DNA of 64,000 nt from Spongilla lacustris (GCA_949361645.1 OX442433.1:6710029-6774028), one strand, 5' to 3'. Positions 1 to 11,732 are shown, numbered from the stretch's first letter. Program-made: numbers and translations. The notes: a model not told the origin generated them from the letters alone.

Positions 1-87
1 GCGGAAGAACAGTCGACTTCGAGGTTTGCATTCCCATGACAACCTAGTGTTGTGTCCTTTTCACTGCATGCTGGCTGTGTGGTTCAG

Positions 88-1624
88 TTTGATTCTTAAC
101 TGTGGAGATGTGACGTCTATACTTCACTGTGGTCTGAAAGGGATGCAAGAAAAATTGAAGCAGAATGGAAACTTGAGAGGGAAGCTGGAGGCTAAGTGAG
201 CAACTGTATAGGTAGAATAAAGTTTATAAATATGGTGAACATCAACCTTAAATCCGTAGTTTGCAATATGACAGTTGAATGGCAAGGGAATGAGCCTGCA
301 TAACTCTCATTATGGTAATCTATTTTGTATCATACATAGACTATCTGATGGTTGATGTAAGTGACTGGGAATTGGACCAAGCACATTTCCATTACTGAAC
401 AGCTCATAACAACTCAAACGTTCATAACTAACACAGACATACATGTAGACTGGGGACAGTACTACAACCATCAGCCGGGTACCCACGGTTGATACTGATG
501 CACCCACCCTCTGTAAAGGGTCATTTGCCTCACCGAAGTCACTATATAATATAAGTTAACCTTCCTCATTTCCTCAGCTGTCCTGTGGGGGATCAGTGGC
601 ACTGATGAGGCCCAGGTCTTGGGTCCCCTCTGTGCCAGATCCCCAGCCCAGACAACAGTATCACCTAAATAGACCAAGTGCTACTGCCTCAGCACCACCC
701 AGCTGACTGGAGACTGTGGCTACATGTGCATGCATAGCAAGTTCTCCAATACATGTACTCATCTGCAGGTGTGGTACTGGTAGGCGGGGCTCTCCCTCGT
801 AGTACGACACATTAAGTTATACAACTGGCCTAAGGCACTTCCACTGTGCTCCATTCTCTTACTACGGCAGTTTCCATTTTGGAGCTTGCTGTAAAGAATG
901 CCACAATATAATAAGCAAATCCAGTATAGTTTGATAATTAGAACTCCGTGTAATAGCAATTATGTACAATTGGAACTAACAACCTGTTGATTGTCTGTAT
1001 ACATTGCCCCTTTGAAACATGATCAGCCACATGTTAGTATGACGAACTGCACTGCCTGCAGCCAGTTGAAATCCTGCATGGAAGGGTTAGACAGACTGGA
1101 TTATTTGAATTGGATATCATCACTTGTAGGTTTGGGAAGAAGTTCTGGTACTCGCTACCTAAGGAAACACTGGATAGTGATATGAACATGAGGGAGCTCG
1201 GAGATTTGCTTGATGTCAACTCAAAAGCACAGTTTCGTAGTGGAATGAACATGAGGTGATGGAGGTGTGTCTGGTGTAACCCTTTGTGTGCAGGATTGAT
1301 CCTACCAAGGTTGAGGCGCTTGCCACAGAACTAAAGAGTCACTGCAGCGAGAAACATGTTCTTGAGATCTACAGCTTTACCATCACACTACATGTACCTG
1401 CTGGTGACAAGAGAAAGAAAGTGGATGTGCAGGTGGTTGCCATGGAAGACGGTACGCTAAAGGTTATCAGGGTCAAGAAAAATGAAAGTCGAGCTGCTGT
1501 CATTGATGTTGTGTACATGCACAGGTGTGTTGTGGTACGTGTGTATGTGTGTGTATATGTGTGTGTGTATGCATGTGTGTGTGTGTGTGAGTGCATGTGT
1601 GTGTGAGTGCGTGTGCATGTGCGT

Positions 1625-1685
<61 letters not shown>

Positions 1686-3011
1686 GACAGAGATGTTACT
1701 GTGCTGTACCCTGACCTCCAGGCAGCATGACTCCAGGCTGGAGTTGGACCTACATGAGGTTGTGCGCGAAAGTGACCCCGAGTTTAGCTCTGTTAATAGG
1801 TTGGTAGAGACCATCTCTGTACCAAGGCCAGGGACCCTATCGTTCTGCCCCTGGAAGGTCATAAACCTCCGCTACAAGAGACAGTCCACCTTTGTGCTCG
1901 AAGACACTTTCCTGGTCACCATATTGGATGTGAAAGAATGCAAAGTAGACTGGGAGAAGTATGGCAGAGAGAACCATGGTGAACTGCTGACAGTGAACCT
2001 AGAAGACTTCCATGACAGGCACTGGAAACTAGAGGTACATGTATGTACAGCGACAAATATTTGGTATTGGGAATGGCAGGTGTGTATATATGTAGGCTTT
2101 GGTCTGTAGGCTTTGAGAACCTGAGGTCTGTAGGCTTTGAGAACCTGAGGTCTGTAGGCTTTGAGAACCTGAGGTGTGTAGGCTTTGAGAACCTGAGGTG
2201 TGTAGGCTTTGAGAACCTGAGGTGTGTAGGCTTTGAGAACCTGAGGTACTGTAAGAGTTTGGGGGGCATGCAGGCTTTTGTAACTTGAGGTATGTATAGC
2301 ATTTGAGACCTTGGGTATGTAGACCAGCCCCGGATCCAGCATAGCCTTGGAGGGGGTGGGGGGGTGGGGGGGCAGCATATCAAATGCAGCCCCCTGGCAG
2401 CAATTGCCCTCTCCCCTCCCAAGAACGCGCACTCAACGGATTGGACAAAGAGCTACAGATTATGTGTTGCGTCATACTTAAAAGTCCCGAATACTCAGTT
2501 GTATGGACAAATGTCAACGAAGCAGTGGAGCACAACAGGGTAGGAGCGGAGTGGACCCTCTTGTCCTGATGTCCCTTGTGTTTAAAAGTGGACAATGCTG
2601 CATGTAACTTGCTGACTGCACCCACCCCCCCCCCCCCCCCCCCCCCCAACCCATAACAATTTCCTGGATTCGGGGCTGATGTAGGCTAACATTATTGGCT
2701 TTGGTGGAAGGCATTTTATTCATGGGAGTAGTATATTCCACTTATTTAACTGTTGTGAGCCATTTTTTCCTGTTTTTTTTTTTTTGCAGCTAAATAGCAT
2801 ACTGTGGAAGTGTGCATTTGCCAAAGATGTTGGACACACCCCCGAGAAAGCTCTTTCACTCTATATGGAGCACCCCACTGTTGATGCTGCAGTGATGGCC
2901 GTGGTGCCACACCCTTGGGAACCAGAAAGCCTCATCAGCCAACCTCACATCGAAAATGTTCTCCAGAAGGTGGACTGGTTAAGTGAACAGTTACAAAGTA
3001 GTTATTGGTAA
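88..3011 (+). CDS. KH/TTM-family RNA-binding protein, paralog P1 (5' end outside window)
   Basis: Five exons can be spliced: 88-195, 1130-1255, 1294-1524, 1722-2034 and 2790-3011, with intron phases 2, 2, 2 and 0, ending in TAA. The exons read ...KLEAK / FGKKFWYSLP... / ...[20 protein letters not shown]... / QHDSRLEL...[16 protein letters not shown]...HWKLE / LNSILWKCAF.... Compared with P2 and P3 this is the C-terminal half of the family, the putative Cet1-like RNA 5'-triphosphatase (TTM) fold. The CCCH and KH exons should lie left of position 1. The triphosphatase signature RxKxRxSY is weakened here to YKRQSTF. Every exon is open and every GT/AG site is present, so the visible part looks intact. 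P1 is nearly collinear with P2 about 9.8 kb away. The exon-family assignment is secure; the TTM fold rests on motif recognition. Confidence 0.75.
230..700. other. Intron segment inverted relative to paralog P2
   Basis: This stretch of the P1 intron after exon 88-195 is the reverse complement of roughly 10040-10670 in the matching P2 intron. Both copies hold the sequence around GGGTACCCACGG on opposite strands. The flanks on each side are collinear, so one copy has undergone a local inversion. No coding signal is seen. Confidence 0.7.
1525..1682 (+). repeat. (GT)n microsatellite at a splice donor
   Basis: An imperfect then pure GT tract starts at the donor that ends exon 1294-1524 and fills most of the intron before exon 1722. 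P2 has the same arrangement at 11512-11730. It produces spurious long open frames of CVCV/HTHT on both strands. Confidence 0.9.
2088..2250 (+). repeat. 24-bp minisatellite in last intron of P1
   Basis: About seven tandem copies of a 24-bp unit containing GTAGGCTTTGAGAACCTGAG. The unit length is a multiple of three, so frames stay open on both strands (VGFENLRS and complements). The repeat lies wholly inside the intron between exons ending 2034 and starting 2790. An orthologous array lies at 12130-12370 in P2. Confidence 0.9.
2325..2678. mobile_element. Non-autonomous hAT-like element (354 bp)
   Basis: The ends are inverted: CAGCCCCGGATCCAG on the left and the complement of CAGCCCCGAATCCAG on the right. 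They are flanked by 8-bp near-duplications ATGTAGAC (2317-2324) and ATGTAGGC (2679-2686). The P2 intron lacks the insertion and keeps one copy of the target, which fixes the boundaries. A poly-C run of about 25 bp lies at 2624-2648. No transposase is encoded. An 8-bp target duplication is typical of hAT elements. Confidence 0.75.
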
Positions 3012-3510
3012 TTATTAGTGGTGTGTTACAGTTAAGAATATAATGGCATTAACATTTGACCATGGTATAATCTTCAGTGAATAAAATGGCAGGTTGGTGG
3101 TTATCTGCTTTCTATAGAATTCTCAGCATTGTTGAATATCAAACAGATGCCATCTTAACACTGAGAAAAATCAATGCATGGGTTACCATAACTACATATA
3201 ACCTTTCTGAGAACCCTCAATGGCCAATATGCATATTAACATTTGCCGCCATTGTGATCAATGCAAACAGACCAAGACGTGGAGAGGCTGATTCTGTCCT
3301 GCACATCAACAATTTCATGCCAATGGGATGTTGTTCCAATGTTGTATCCACCCTGTCTCATTCAAATGTTACAAATACTTAGCTACAGAAAATGAGATCA
3401 TTAGCTCACACTTCTATATAACAACCTAGTGCCCCCACATGATTGGTGATATTGTTTCCAAAGAAATTACATATACAACCATGCATTCTTTATTGTCACT
3501 TATTTAGACA
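3012..3510 (+). other. P1 3' flank, duplicated segment
   Basis: Sequence downstream of the P1 stop, repeated with divergence at about 12790-13270 and again at 13500-13800. Short frames are open but none has splice or domain support. It probably holds the P1 3' UTR and the convergent 3' end of the death-domain exon that follows. Confidence 0.5.
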
Positions 3511-3521
3511 AAAGGTCCTAT

Positions 3522-4133
3522 TTATAGCCCAGCTTGCTTCTTCTCCCACACCTTTTGTGCTTGCAACTTCACTGGCTCGACCAAATTATTCAAATTTTCT
3601 TTTTTCAGTGCCTTTTTAAGGTTTAAATAAGTGGCATTCAGGCCTTGTTCCTCTGTCCACCTGTAAAACATCTGATAACACATCTCCAGTTGGCCATTGC
3701 CTTGACAGTCCATTTCAATGCTAGTGACTGTACTCTCTTCCACGTTCAGTCTGTGTCCAAGGAACTTCCAATCCTTCATTGCCAATCTGTGCAAGTCCAA
3801 GTCCAGTATGCAAGCCATGCTCACAGTCATGTGTAACTCTGGAGATGTCTGCTTTGCTGCAGAGTTGCTTTTGCTGGGGGGCCATCTGGGGAAGAACTCC
3901 AAGCACGGCTGCACATCAACAGTTCCCTACACAAATCAACATAAGGTACAATTAATAAACCCTGACACATATGAATAAAATAATGTTTGTACGTGATTGC
4001 AATGCATATGTGCATGGGGTGACCTCCTTGGTCTGCTTTCCTTGTGTTGTGCTAACTTTGCCCAATGACTCAGCAGTTCCCCAGACTAGATCCTTCTTAA
4101 ATTTTCCATCCAGACTTATGTAAAGAAGGTTTC
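3522..4133 (-). pseudogene. ZNFX1-death-domain copy C, helicase deleted
   Basis: Two minus-strand exons are visible. Exon 4133-4024 encodes GNLLYISLDGKFKKDLVW...KQTKE, the 3' part of the ZNFX1-like first exon. Exon 3926-3522 begins GTVDVQ, exactly as the second exon of copy A (17460), but within six codons switches into the death-domain exon (FFPRWPPSKSNS...). The junction is in frame and the death domain is complete: DLDLHRLAMKDWKFLGHRL, then EMCYQMFYRWTEEQ and NATYLNLKKALKK. About eleven helicase exons are missing, so an internal deletion fused the N-terminal region to the death domain. Upstream the gene is cut by a 44-bp minisatellite. It may be a pseudogene or a small adaptor-like product. 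Confidence 0.7.
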
Positions 4134-4138
4134 CATGT

Positions 4139-4666
4139 GACTACCCTGCTAGCTTGGTACCTCAGTGGAGGGCAGGGGCAAAGACTACCCTGCTAGCTTG
4201 GTACCTCAGTGGAGGGCAGGGGCAAAGACTACCCTGCTAGCTTGGTACCTCAGTGGAGGGCAGGGGCAAAGACTACCCTGCTAGCTTGGTACCTCAGTGG
4301 AGGGCAGGGGCAAAGACTACCCTGCTAGCTTGGTACCTCAGTGGAGGGCAGGGGCAAAGACTACCCTGCTAGCTTGGTACCTCAGTGGAGGGCAGGGGCA
4401 AAGACTACCCTGCTAGCTTGGTACCTCAGTGGAGGGCAGGGGCAAAGACTACCCTGCTAGCAGTGGAGGGCAGGGGCAAAGACTACCCTGCTAGCTTGGT
4501 ATCTCAGAGGAGGGCAGGGGCAAAGACTACCCTGCTAGCAGTGGAGGGCAGGGGCAAAGACTACCCTGCTAGCTTGGTACCTCAGTGGAGGGCAGGGGCA
4601 AAGACTACCCTGCTAACAGTGGAGAGCAGGGGCAAAGACTACCCTGCTAGCTTGGTACCTCAGTGG
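4139..4666. repeat. 44-bp minisatellite (with 34-bp variants)
   Basis: About twelve tandem units starting GACTACCCTGCTAGC. Most are 44 bp; some lack ten bases (CTTGGTACCT) and are 34 bp. The array lies exactly between the ZNFX1 exon fragment and the EDC4-like exon, so it may mark the rearrangement junction that truncated both. Confidence 0.9.
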
Positions 4667-4801
4667 ACAGGAGGACTGGCTGGCCTCATCTGGGGTCACC
4701 TGCTGGCACAGGTACATGACAATGGTCAGGTCTGATGTTGATAGGGCCACTTCAAAGGCTTTGTTAAGTTGTTTGACTGCCAGGAGCTGCTGAATTTCCT
4801 C
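4667..4801 (-). pseudogene. EDC4 (Ge-1)-like C-terminal exon fragment
   Basis: Read on the minus strand from an ATTTAG acceptor, the exon gives EEIQQLLAVKQLNKAFEVAL, then STSDLTIVMYLCQQVTPDEA and ...CPL. This closely resembles the C-terminal helical region of the mRNA-decapping scaffold EDC4, with its xEAFxxALxxxDLxxVxYxCExVxP pattern followed by CPL. The protein then runs into the 44-bp minisatellite and loses similarity. No other EDC4 exon was found, so it is a fragment. EDC4 promotes DCP2 decapping in P-bodies, which fits the RNA-decay theme here. The match is from memory, not a search. Confidence 0.6.
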
Positions 4802-4809
4802 CTAAATAG

Positions 4810-7800
4810 TGCACACCATGAGAGGGGGAAGTATGTGTAAAGGATGCATTTTTCTAGTTCATTTGGATCCTGAATTTAATGTCTATCTGCGCAAGCATAG
4901 GGGTAAGGTGTACAACATAACATGTATGGAACACTATCAGTTAAGTACAGGCGGAAGTTGGGATCAGATAATAATGCCACATAGTGAAGGAGTTGTGTGT
5001 AGCCATTATATCTTGTGAGAGTTAGAGTTTTGCGTTACCCTTGGGGAACAATTGTTTCCCAATGGTAACACATGATCATTATAACATCTCCCCAACAATC
5101 CTTTTAAATGTAATTAGACACACTTCCATCATCCCTCACTAGACACACTTCCACCACCCCCTCATTACACACACTTCACCACCCACACATTACACACACT
5201 CCACCACCCCTCATCAGACACACCTCCATCACCCTTCATTAGGTGTCCTGGAGGGGGGCTTCATCCACCTGTCCAGGGGTAGGTAGGTGCCCTGGGGGGG
5301 CTGTATCTGTCCAGGGGACAGGTAGGTGTCCTGTCCAGGGGTATCTATGTATCCAGGGTTTTTTACAACATCATTTTGTATCTTTTTCAATTTAATTTAA
5401 TTTAATAATTCTTATATTTACTAGCTTGTACTTCTATCTATAGATATTAGCCTCAGAACTTATCGAGTGTGTATTATATACAGCCAGGTCAGCAGCTCTG
5501 ATCATGAGTTTAATAACATGGAATTGGTATTTCTTTTTCTTTCTGATGTTTCTGGTGTAGAGCTAGAGTAAACATCCACTTAGACACAGCTTTGGTCAGT
5601 GCTTTTCTGATATTTCTGGTCGGTGTGTTGATGAAATCTTTGTACCTATACACAAGATGCAGTGTATTTCTTATGCTGGCCAACTCAGAGCACTCCTGTC
5701 CCAATCAAGGATGGAAGTTCTATAGTTATTGGTACATTGCCTAGTAGGATGGCAATATCTTAGTCTGCTTATGTATTTATTAACAATTTTGTTTTCATCA
5801 CAGAAAAAAACAAAAACAGTGTACACAAGTATACAATACAGGCAATCGAATACAGGTGTAAAAGTCTGTGCAATCAAGACTTTCTTTTGAATACAAAACC
5901 AGAGATGGGTGTCCTGAGGGGACTGTATTCACCTGTCCAGAAAAGCAGCAGAGCAAAAAAAAAGGAAATACAAAGTAGTTTCTGTCACAATTATAAACAT
6001 ACAGTAATTTATGTCATAACCTACTGTAACAGATGTTTTACCAGGTTTTCAAGTTATCTGATATTCTAAGAAATTCCTAGGTCTTCTACATCTTCTTTCT
6101 TACACACTTGAAATTGGACTGTCCGTCATGGCGATACAACTGTAAGAATTTTGTATACATTTCAATTTGCATGTGTCAACTTTGAGGCTCGTTTCTGGAA
6201 AATTCTACATTATTGTGTTACATCCCTTTTCCCCATATACAAATTTATAACATCATTTTACAGATGATCAAATCTTGAGCATAACAGCCTGACCACTTTA
6301 TAAAGTGTCTAAATCAGGAATGCAATGGATACAAAACTGATTAACTTAACACATCTTCTCATATAACTGATTACACTAAAACACATTAGCTATGGGATGG
6401 GGCAAGCAGGCAAACCATTGGAGGGCCCATGCATTGACTCAAGCACGAGAGTCATCATATTAAGATAGCTTCACACCACATCAGAAGAGATGTGATGTGA
6501 AAAAAAGCTTGTACAGCTTCTTTGCCTCAAGCTCCACTTGACTCTGTCATCTGTCTACCCAAGCTGACAGCACTTGCATCATTAGCTGAGAGCTTCCTAA
6601 GCTCAATGGCTGCCGCTGCTTAACCTGCCTTGACACCTTCTTCAGAGAGAAGGGATGGGTTATGCAAAAGAGCCAGTTAGAGATCATTCCAAGTCCACTG
6701 CCAGCGTCTGCCTGATTCAGGCACAAGGGCAAGTTTGTATCATTTTTTTGGTAGTAATATACAAGGTGTTCACAATCAAGGAAAAATGAACAGAAAAGAG
6801 CAGTTAACTTTTAATTGGTGCCAAACATTCCGCTTATGTGGGAGACAAAAGGCATACCTCCCAAATTTATCCTAACCTAAGGTAAGCTGCAGGGCAGGAC
6901 AGTGATTTGGTTAGCAACTAGCACACCTGCAGTGACTTGTCTTTATGACTCTTATGTTAAAACCATGATGTAATTATGAATTTATGAATTGTTGGGTACA
7001 CACATTGACTTTCACTTCAGCAATAGAACAGCTCAGTTTTCACACACTTAGTAAGTAAATGATGTACTTTAATTAGAGTTGCTTGTACTTGTACATATGG
7101 CCATTTCAGGGTTAGATGTAATATAGCAGTTATTGAAGTTGGCATGATTATTTGTGATGTACACACAATAGTAGCAAGATATGCTTACAATATGATGACA
7201 CAATATATCATCAAAACTGAATTTACCATGACAGCACAATTAATCACTCAACCTTCCCTTTCTCACACACCTGCTCAGAAATGCACACACACATACATAT
7301 ACACGTACATGCAAGCTTTGTGATTTAGAAACACAATTACAGTATAGTGCTCTTATGTAACTGATTAGCACATAATCATGAACCCACTGGAAGCTGCAAC
7401 CATGTACACGTGTTTAAAAGTAAGGAGGGAGCAGGAAAAGCCAAGAGCTGTTAAATTAAGTATCAGAGAGGGTTAGTGGGAATGGGTCACAACAGTAATT
7501 AAAAAAACCTCACAAAAGGACATACAGTCAGATGGCCACCTATGTACATTTACATGCAAATTAGATGAATAAATTTAACAACTGCCTACATGAACTCACA
7601 CTAAAAGTGTTGATGTCATTGCTGCATATATACAATACTGCTACATATTAGCACTTCGTGCAACATAAAGAGTACATACAGAAACGTTCTACGATGCGAT
7701 GCGTAAGTGTCACTTTTTAAGATTAGTCAAACACACCTAGCTTTATCCACATAATGCTCTGTCAGTAAATCCACCAACTGTAACATGTATATGCAAGCTA

Positions 7801-8040
7801 GGAGTATACAGAATGCCTCTAGACTGCACCTACACCATATGGTCAAACTGCTTACATGTACCTGCTATGGTCAAACCCATACTAACTGCTTACATGTACC
7901 TGCTATGGTCAAACCCATACTAACTGCTTACATGTACCTGCTGTTCCTTGACTATGTCCAATTCAAGCTTCTCCCATATTCTGATTGGGAAGAGGACAAT
8001 AACCTGTAAAAATAGCACATCATAAATGTACAGTAATTTT
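4810..8040. other. No gene recognised; simple repeats only
   Basis: AT-rich sequence with short unsupported frames. It holds a diverged array of about 25 bp around 5115-5235 (CACACTTCCACCACCC units), a related GTCCTGGAGGGG/CTGTCCAGGGG block at 5240-5350 and an echo of it at 5905-5945. The 6540-6735 minus frame has no domain I recognise. Confidence 0.5.
7845..7945. repeat. Short direct repeat (about 38 bp, 2.5 copies)
   Basis: Units share TGCTTACATGTACCTGCTAT followed by GGTCAAACCCATACTAAC. Each carries the palindrome TACATGTA that recurs across the window. Confidence 0.75.
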
Positions 8041-8061
8041 TTTTGGTTTGATACCCTACAG

Positions 8062-8251
8062 TTTATTTACATGTGTGGTGGGAGAGTTGGAGGAGGAGGG
8101 GGAGGGATCTTATGGACGTAAGCGTAAGCGAGTGGACGTGGAGTCTAACTCTTCTAACTCTGCCGGGAAGGTGGAGGAAGAAAGCTCCATTGAGGATGAT
8201 GATGGCTCTGGGATGGATGACTTGGCATTGCTTCTTGCTGGTGATGACTGA
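8062..8251 (+). CDS. Terminal exon of unidentified acidic nuclear protein
   Basis: A pyrimidine-rich tract and CTACAG acceptor precede an open frame ending in TGA at 8251. The peptide is GELEEEGEG, then a basic RKRKR cluster that looks like a nuclear localisation signal, then a serine/acidic tail ending DDLALLLAGDD. It is 190 nt (1 + 63 codons), so it needs an upstream exon ending in phase 2, which I did not find. It ends 230 bp before the P2 start. It could be the end of a separate upstream gene or a non-coding accident. Confidence 0.4.
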
Positions 8252-8482
8252 GAGGTGTGTGTGTGTGTGTGTGTATGTGTGTCTTAATTGTGTACTTCTT
8301 TTCTCTCCTTTCCAAGAGTTATGTTCTCTGGTTCATATTGAAACAGGTTTCCGTTTTGTGGGCGTGGTCATCATGTGAACATGATGTAATAAGAGTTGCG
8401 TATTGTACGAGGGGAAACAACCCTGGGATTTCCCCCATTTCTGTATAGGAGGCCGCAAAAAAGCTAGTGCATGTAATGAAAT

Positions 8483-9412
8483 ATGTCTAATACCAGGGGT
8501 ATGTGTAAATTCTATTTGCGCGGAAATTGTACATTCGGAGACCGGTGCAGGAATTCTCATGGCGGCAGAAACTCGGTAATAGCTCCACATGCGCAACGAA
8601 CCAGCCGGCGGAGCGAGCCCATCGGTGGTCGCTGTTACTCCGTGCCCTTGCCAAAGGACATTCCTGTCGGAGTCGTCGCGGGGAAGGGCAGGAGTAATTT
8701 ATGTCGAATCGAAGAGGGACTATTACCACGCATTGTGCACTTACTTGCATCTGAACACGAAGTGAGTTTGCTAATTTTACTCTTATTTTGAAGTTGTTAT
8801 TTGCCTTAAAATGCCTGTCCCGGGGGGTTAGAAGGTATAACAGAAGCTTGTCCGGGGGGGGGGGGGGGGGGGGGATGAATGAAAATACAAGCACGTCCAG
8901 TGTGTGTGGAATAAAATATAAGCTTGTCAAGGGGGGGCATTTATAAGTCTGTCCTGGGGAGGGGGGCACATGCTTTTTAAAATATGTTGTCCTGGGGGGA
9001 GGGGATTATTGTCATCCATAGAGGTCAATAATGGAATAGCCCACTTTACATGTATGGCTTTGCCTTTTATGCATAGATCAAGGTGCATCTCGAAGTGCCT
9101 GACGAGGAACTGTTTCGGGAGGTGAAAGAGAAGTTGGAACACTTATTTGCCTTGTTGGTGAGTTGAATTGCTAATACTGTTGGGGCTTACACCTCCATCA
9201 CCCTGCTCGTACGCTGTAGTGCCTTAATTGGGGTAAAGGGAAGGTTTTGAACATAATCAGATTGGTCCTTCCTGATGGAGTGGGCACAAGGAACAACCTA
9301 TCCCTGCGGTTTGTCAGGTACGAAGGCAGTCTCTTGAACCACTTCCACACCAATCCTCACTGCAAAGAGGGCGTCCATGTTCTGCACTGTATTGACAAGG
9401 TAAAGTGTGTGG

Positions 9413-9463
<51 letters not shown>

Positions 9464-11666
9464 GTGTGTGGTGTGTGTGTGTGATGTGTACAAGTGGGGT
9501 GTGCATGTGTGTGTGATGTGTGCATGCTTGTGTATGGTAGTTGTACCTGAAAATAGATATTGTACCAAATGTACTCAGCCATATGATTGAGTTTCACTTT
9601 ATGATCAACATTTTCAAGTTATGAAGATCAGAATTAGGTGTCCATAAGTCATGTGATCTGCAGAGTTCAGTTCTGTGCATGCATATACATGTCACTGTTG
9701 GGTCCCCAGACCCACTGTTTGAATGGTACTGTGGCGGAAGAACAGCCCACTTTGAGGTTTGCATTCCCATGACAACCTGGTGTTGTGTCCTTTTCACTGC
9801 ATGCTGGCTGTGTGGCTCAGTTTGATTCTTAACTGTGGAGATGTGACGTCTATACTTCACCGTGGTCTGAAAGGGATGCAAGAAGAATTGAAGCAGAACG
9901 GAAACTGGAGAGGGAAATTGGAGGCTAGGTGAGCAACTGTATAGGTAGAATAAAGTTTATAAATACAGTTAAACCAGGAATGAGGGGGAAACTGCTGCTA
10001 CGCATGCACATATACATTTAGCCACAAAGTGGGGTAGTCATGGTCTATTTAGGTGGTGCTGTTGTCTGGGCTGGGGATCTGGCACAGAGGGGACCCAAGA
10101 CCTGGGCCTCATCAGTGCCACTGATCCGCCACAGGACAGCTGAGGAAATGAGGAAGGTTAACTTATATTATATAGTGACTTTGGTGAGGCAAATGACCCT
10201 TAACAGAGGGTGCATCAGTATCAACCGTGGGTACCCGGCTGATGGTTGTAGTACTGTCCCCAGTCTACATGTATATCTGTGTTAGTTATGAACTTTAAAG
10301 TAAGGTTTGAGTTGTTATGAGCTGTTCAGTAATGGAAATGTGCTTGGTCCAATTCCCAGTCACTTACATGTACTAATATTAACCATCAATTGGTCCTCAA
10401 ACTGCACTAAGATTGTGTTACTAAAGCATTATTAAAGCATTATTAAAGCATTATTAAAGCATTATAAAGCTAGTATATAGTTTGGGACCAGATTGATGGC
10501 AGTACAGCCATAGGTTGGGTCCCCAGACTATGTAAATGTACCTCACAACTGATGCTAATATTGTGTTAGGATAGTCTATGTATGATACAAAAAAGATTAC
10601 CGTAATGAGAGTTATGCAGGCTCATTCCCTTGCAATTCAACTGTCATATTGCAAACTACGGATTTAAGGTTGATTTCACCAAAGTCAAGTTCTCCAATAC
10701 ATGTATTTATCTGCAGGTGTATTTAAGTGTGGTACTGGTAGGCGGGGCTCTCCATCGTAGTACGACACATTAAGTTATACAACTGGCCTAAGGCACTTCC
10801 ACTGTGCTCCATTCTCTTACTACGGCAGTTTCCATTTTGGAGCTTGCTGTAAAGAATGCCACAATATAATAAGCAAATCCAGTATAGTTGGATAATTAGA
10901 ACTCAGTGTAATAGCAATTATGTACAATTGGAACTAACAACCTGTTGATTGTCTGTATACATTGCCCCTTTGAAACATGAGCAGCCACATGTTAGTATGA
11001 CGTACTGCACTGCCTGCAGCCAGTTGAAATCCTGCATGGAAGGGTTAGACAGACTCGATTATTTTAATTGGATATCATCACTTGTAGGTTTGGGAAGAAG
11101 GTTTGGTACTCGCTACCTAAGGAGACACTGGATAGTGATATGAACATGAGGGAGCTCGGAGATTTGCTTGATGTCAACTCAAAAGCACAGTTTCATAGTG
11201 GAATGAACACGAGGTGATGGAGGTGTGTCTGGTGTATGCAAGGTTTAACCCTCTGTGTGCAGCATTGATGCTGCCAAGGTTGAGGCACTTGCCACAGAAC
11301 TAAAGAGTCACTGCAGCGAGAAACATGTTCTTGAGACCTACAACTTTGCCATCACACTACCTGCTGGTGACCAGAAAAAGCTACCTGCTGGTGGCAAGAG
11401 AAACCAAGTGGATGTGCGGGTGGTTGCCATGGAAGACGGTACGCTAAAGGTTATCAGGGTCAAGAAAAATGAAAGACGAGCAGCTGCCATTGATGTTGTG
11501 TGCATTCACAGGTGTGTTGTGGTACGTGTGTGTGTGTGTGTGTGTGCATGTGTGTGTGCATGTGTGTGTATGCATGTGTGTGTGTGTGAGAGTACCGGGG
11601 TATGTGTGTGTGTGAGTGTGTGTATGTGTGTGTATGTATGTGTGTGTGCGTGTGTGTGTGTGTGTG

Positions 11667-11732
<66 letters not shown>

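Noticed and set aside
1482..1730. Long open frames of CVCV/HTHT residues on both strands
   Set aside because: They are translations of the (GT)n tract in an intron; the real exons on either side have defined splice sites.
2043..2432. Open frames with repeated VGFENLRS / SKPTHLRF peptides
   Set aside because: Product of a 24-bp tandem repeat, a multiple of three, inside an intron. The array length varies between paralogs and there is no start or domain.
4139..4666. CRISPR-like regular repeat array
   Set aside because: Units are directly adjacent with no unique spacers, and the window is clearly eukaryotic.
4385..4735. Frame with GRGKDYPASLVPQWRAGA repeats
   Set aside because: Encoded by the 44-bp minisatellite; the unit is not a multiple of three and the reading relies on mixed 44/34-bp units.
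6547..6732. 61-codon minus frame as a second EDC4-like exon
   Set aside because: No convincing similarity to EDC4 in any frame.
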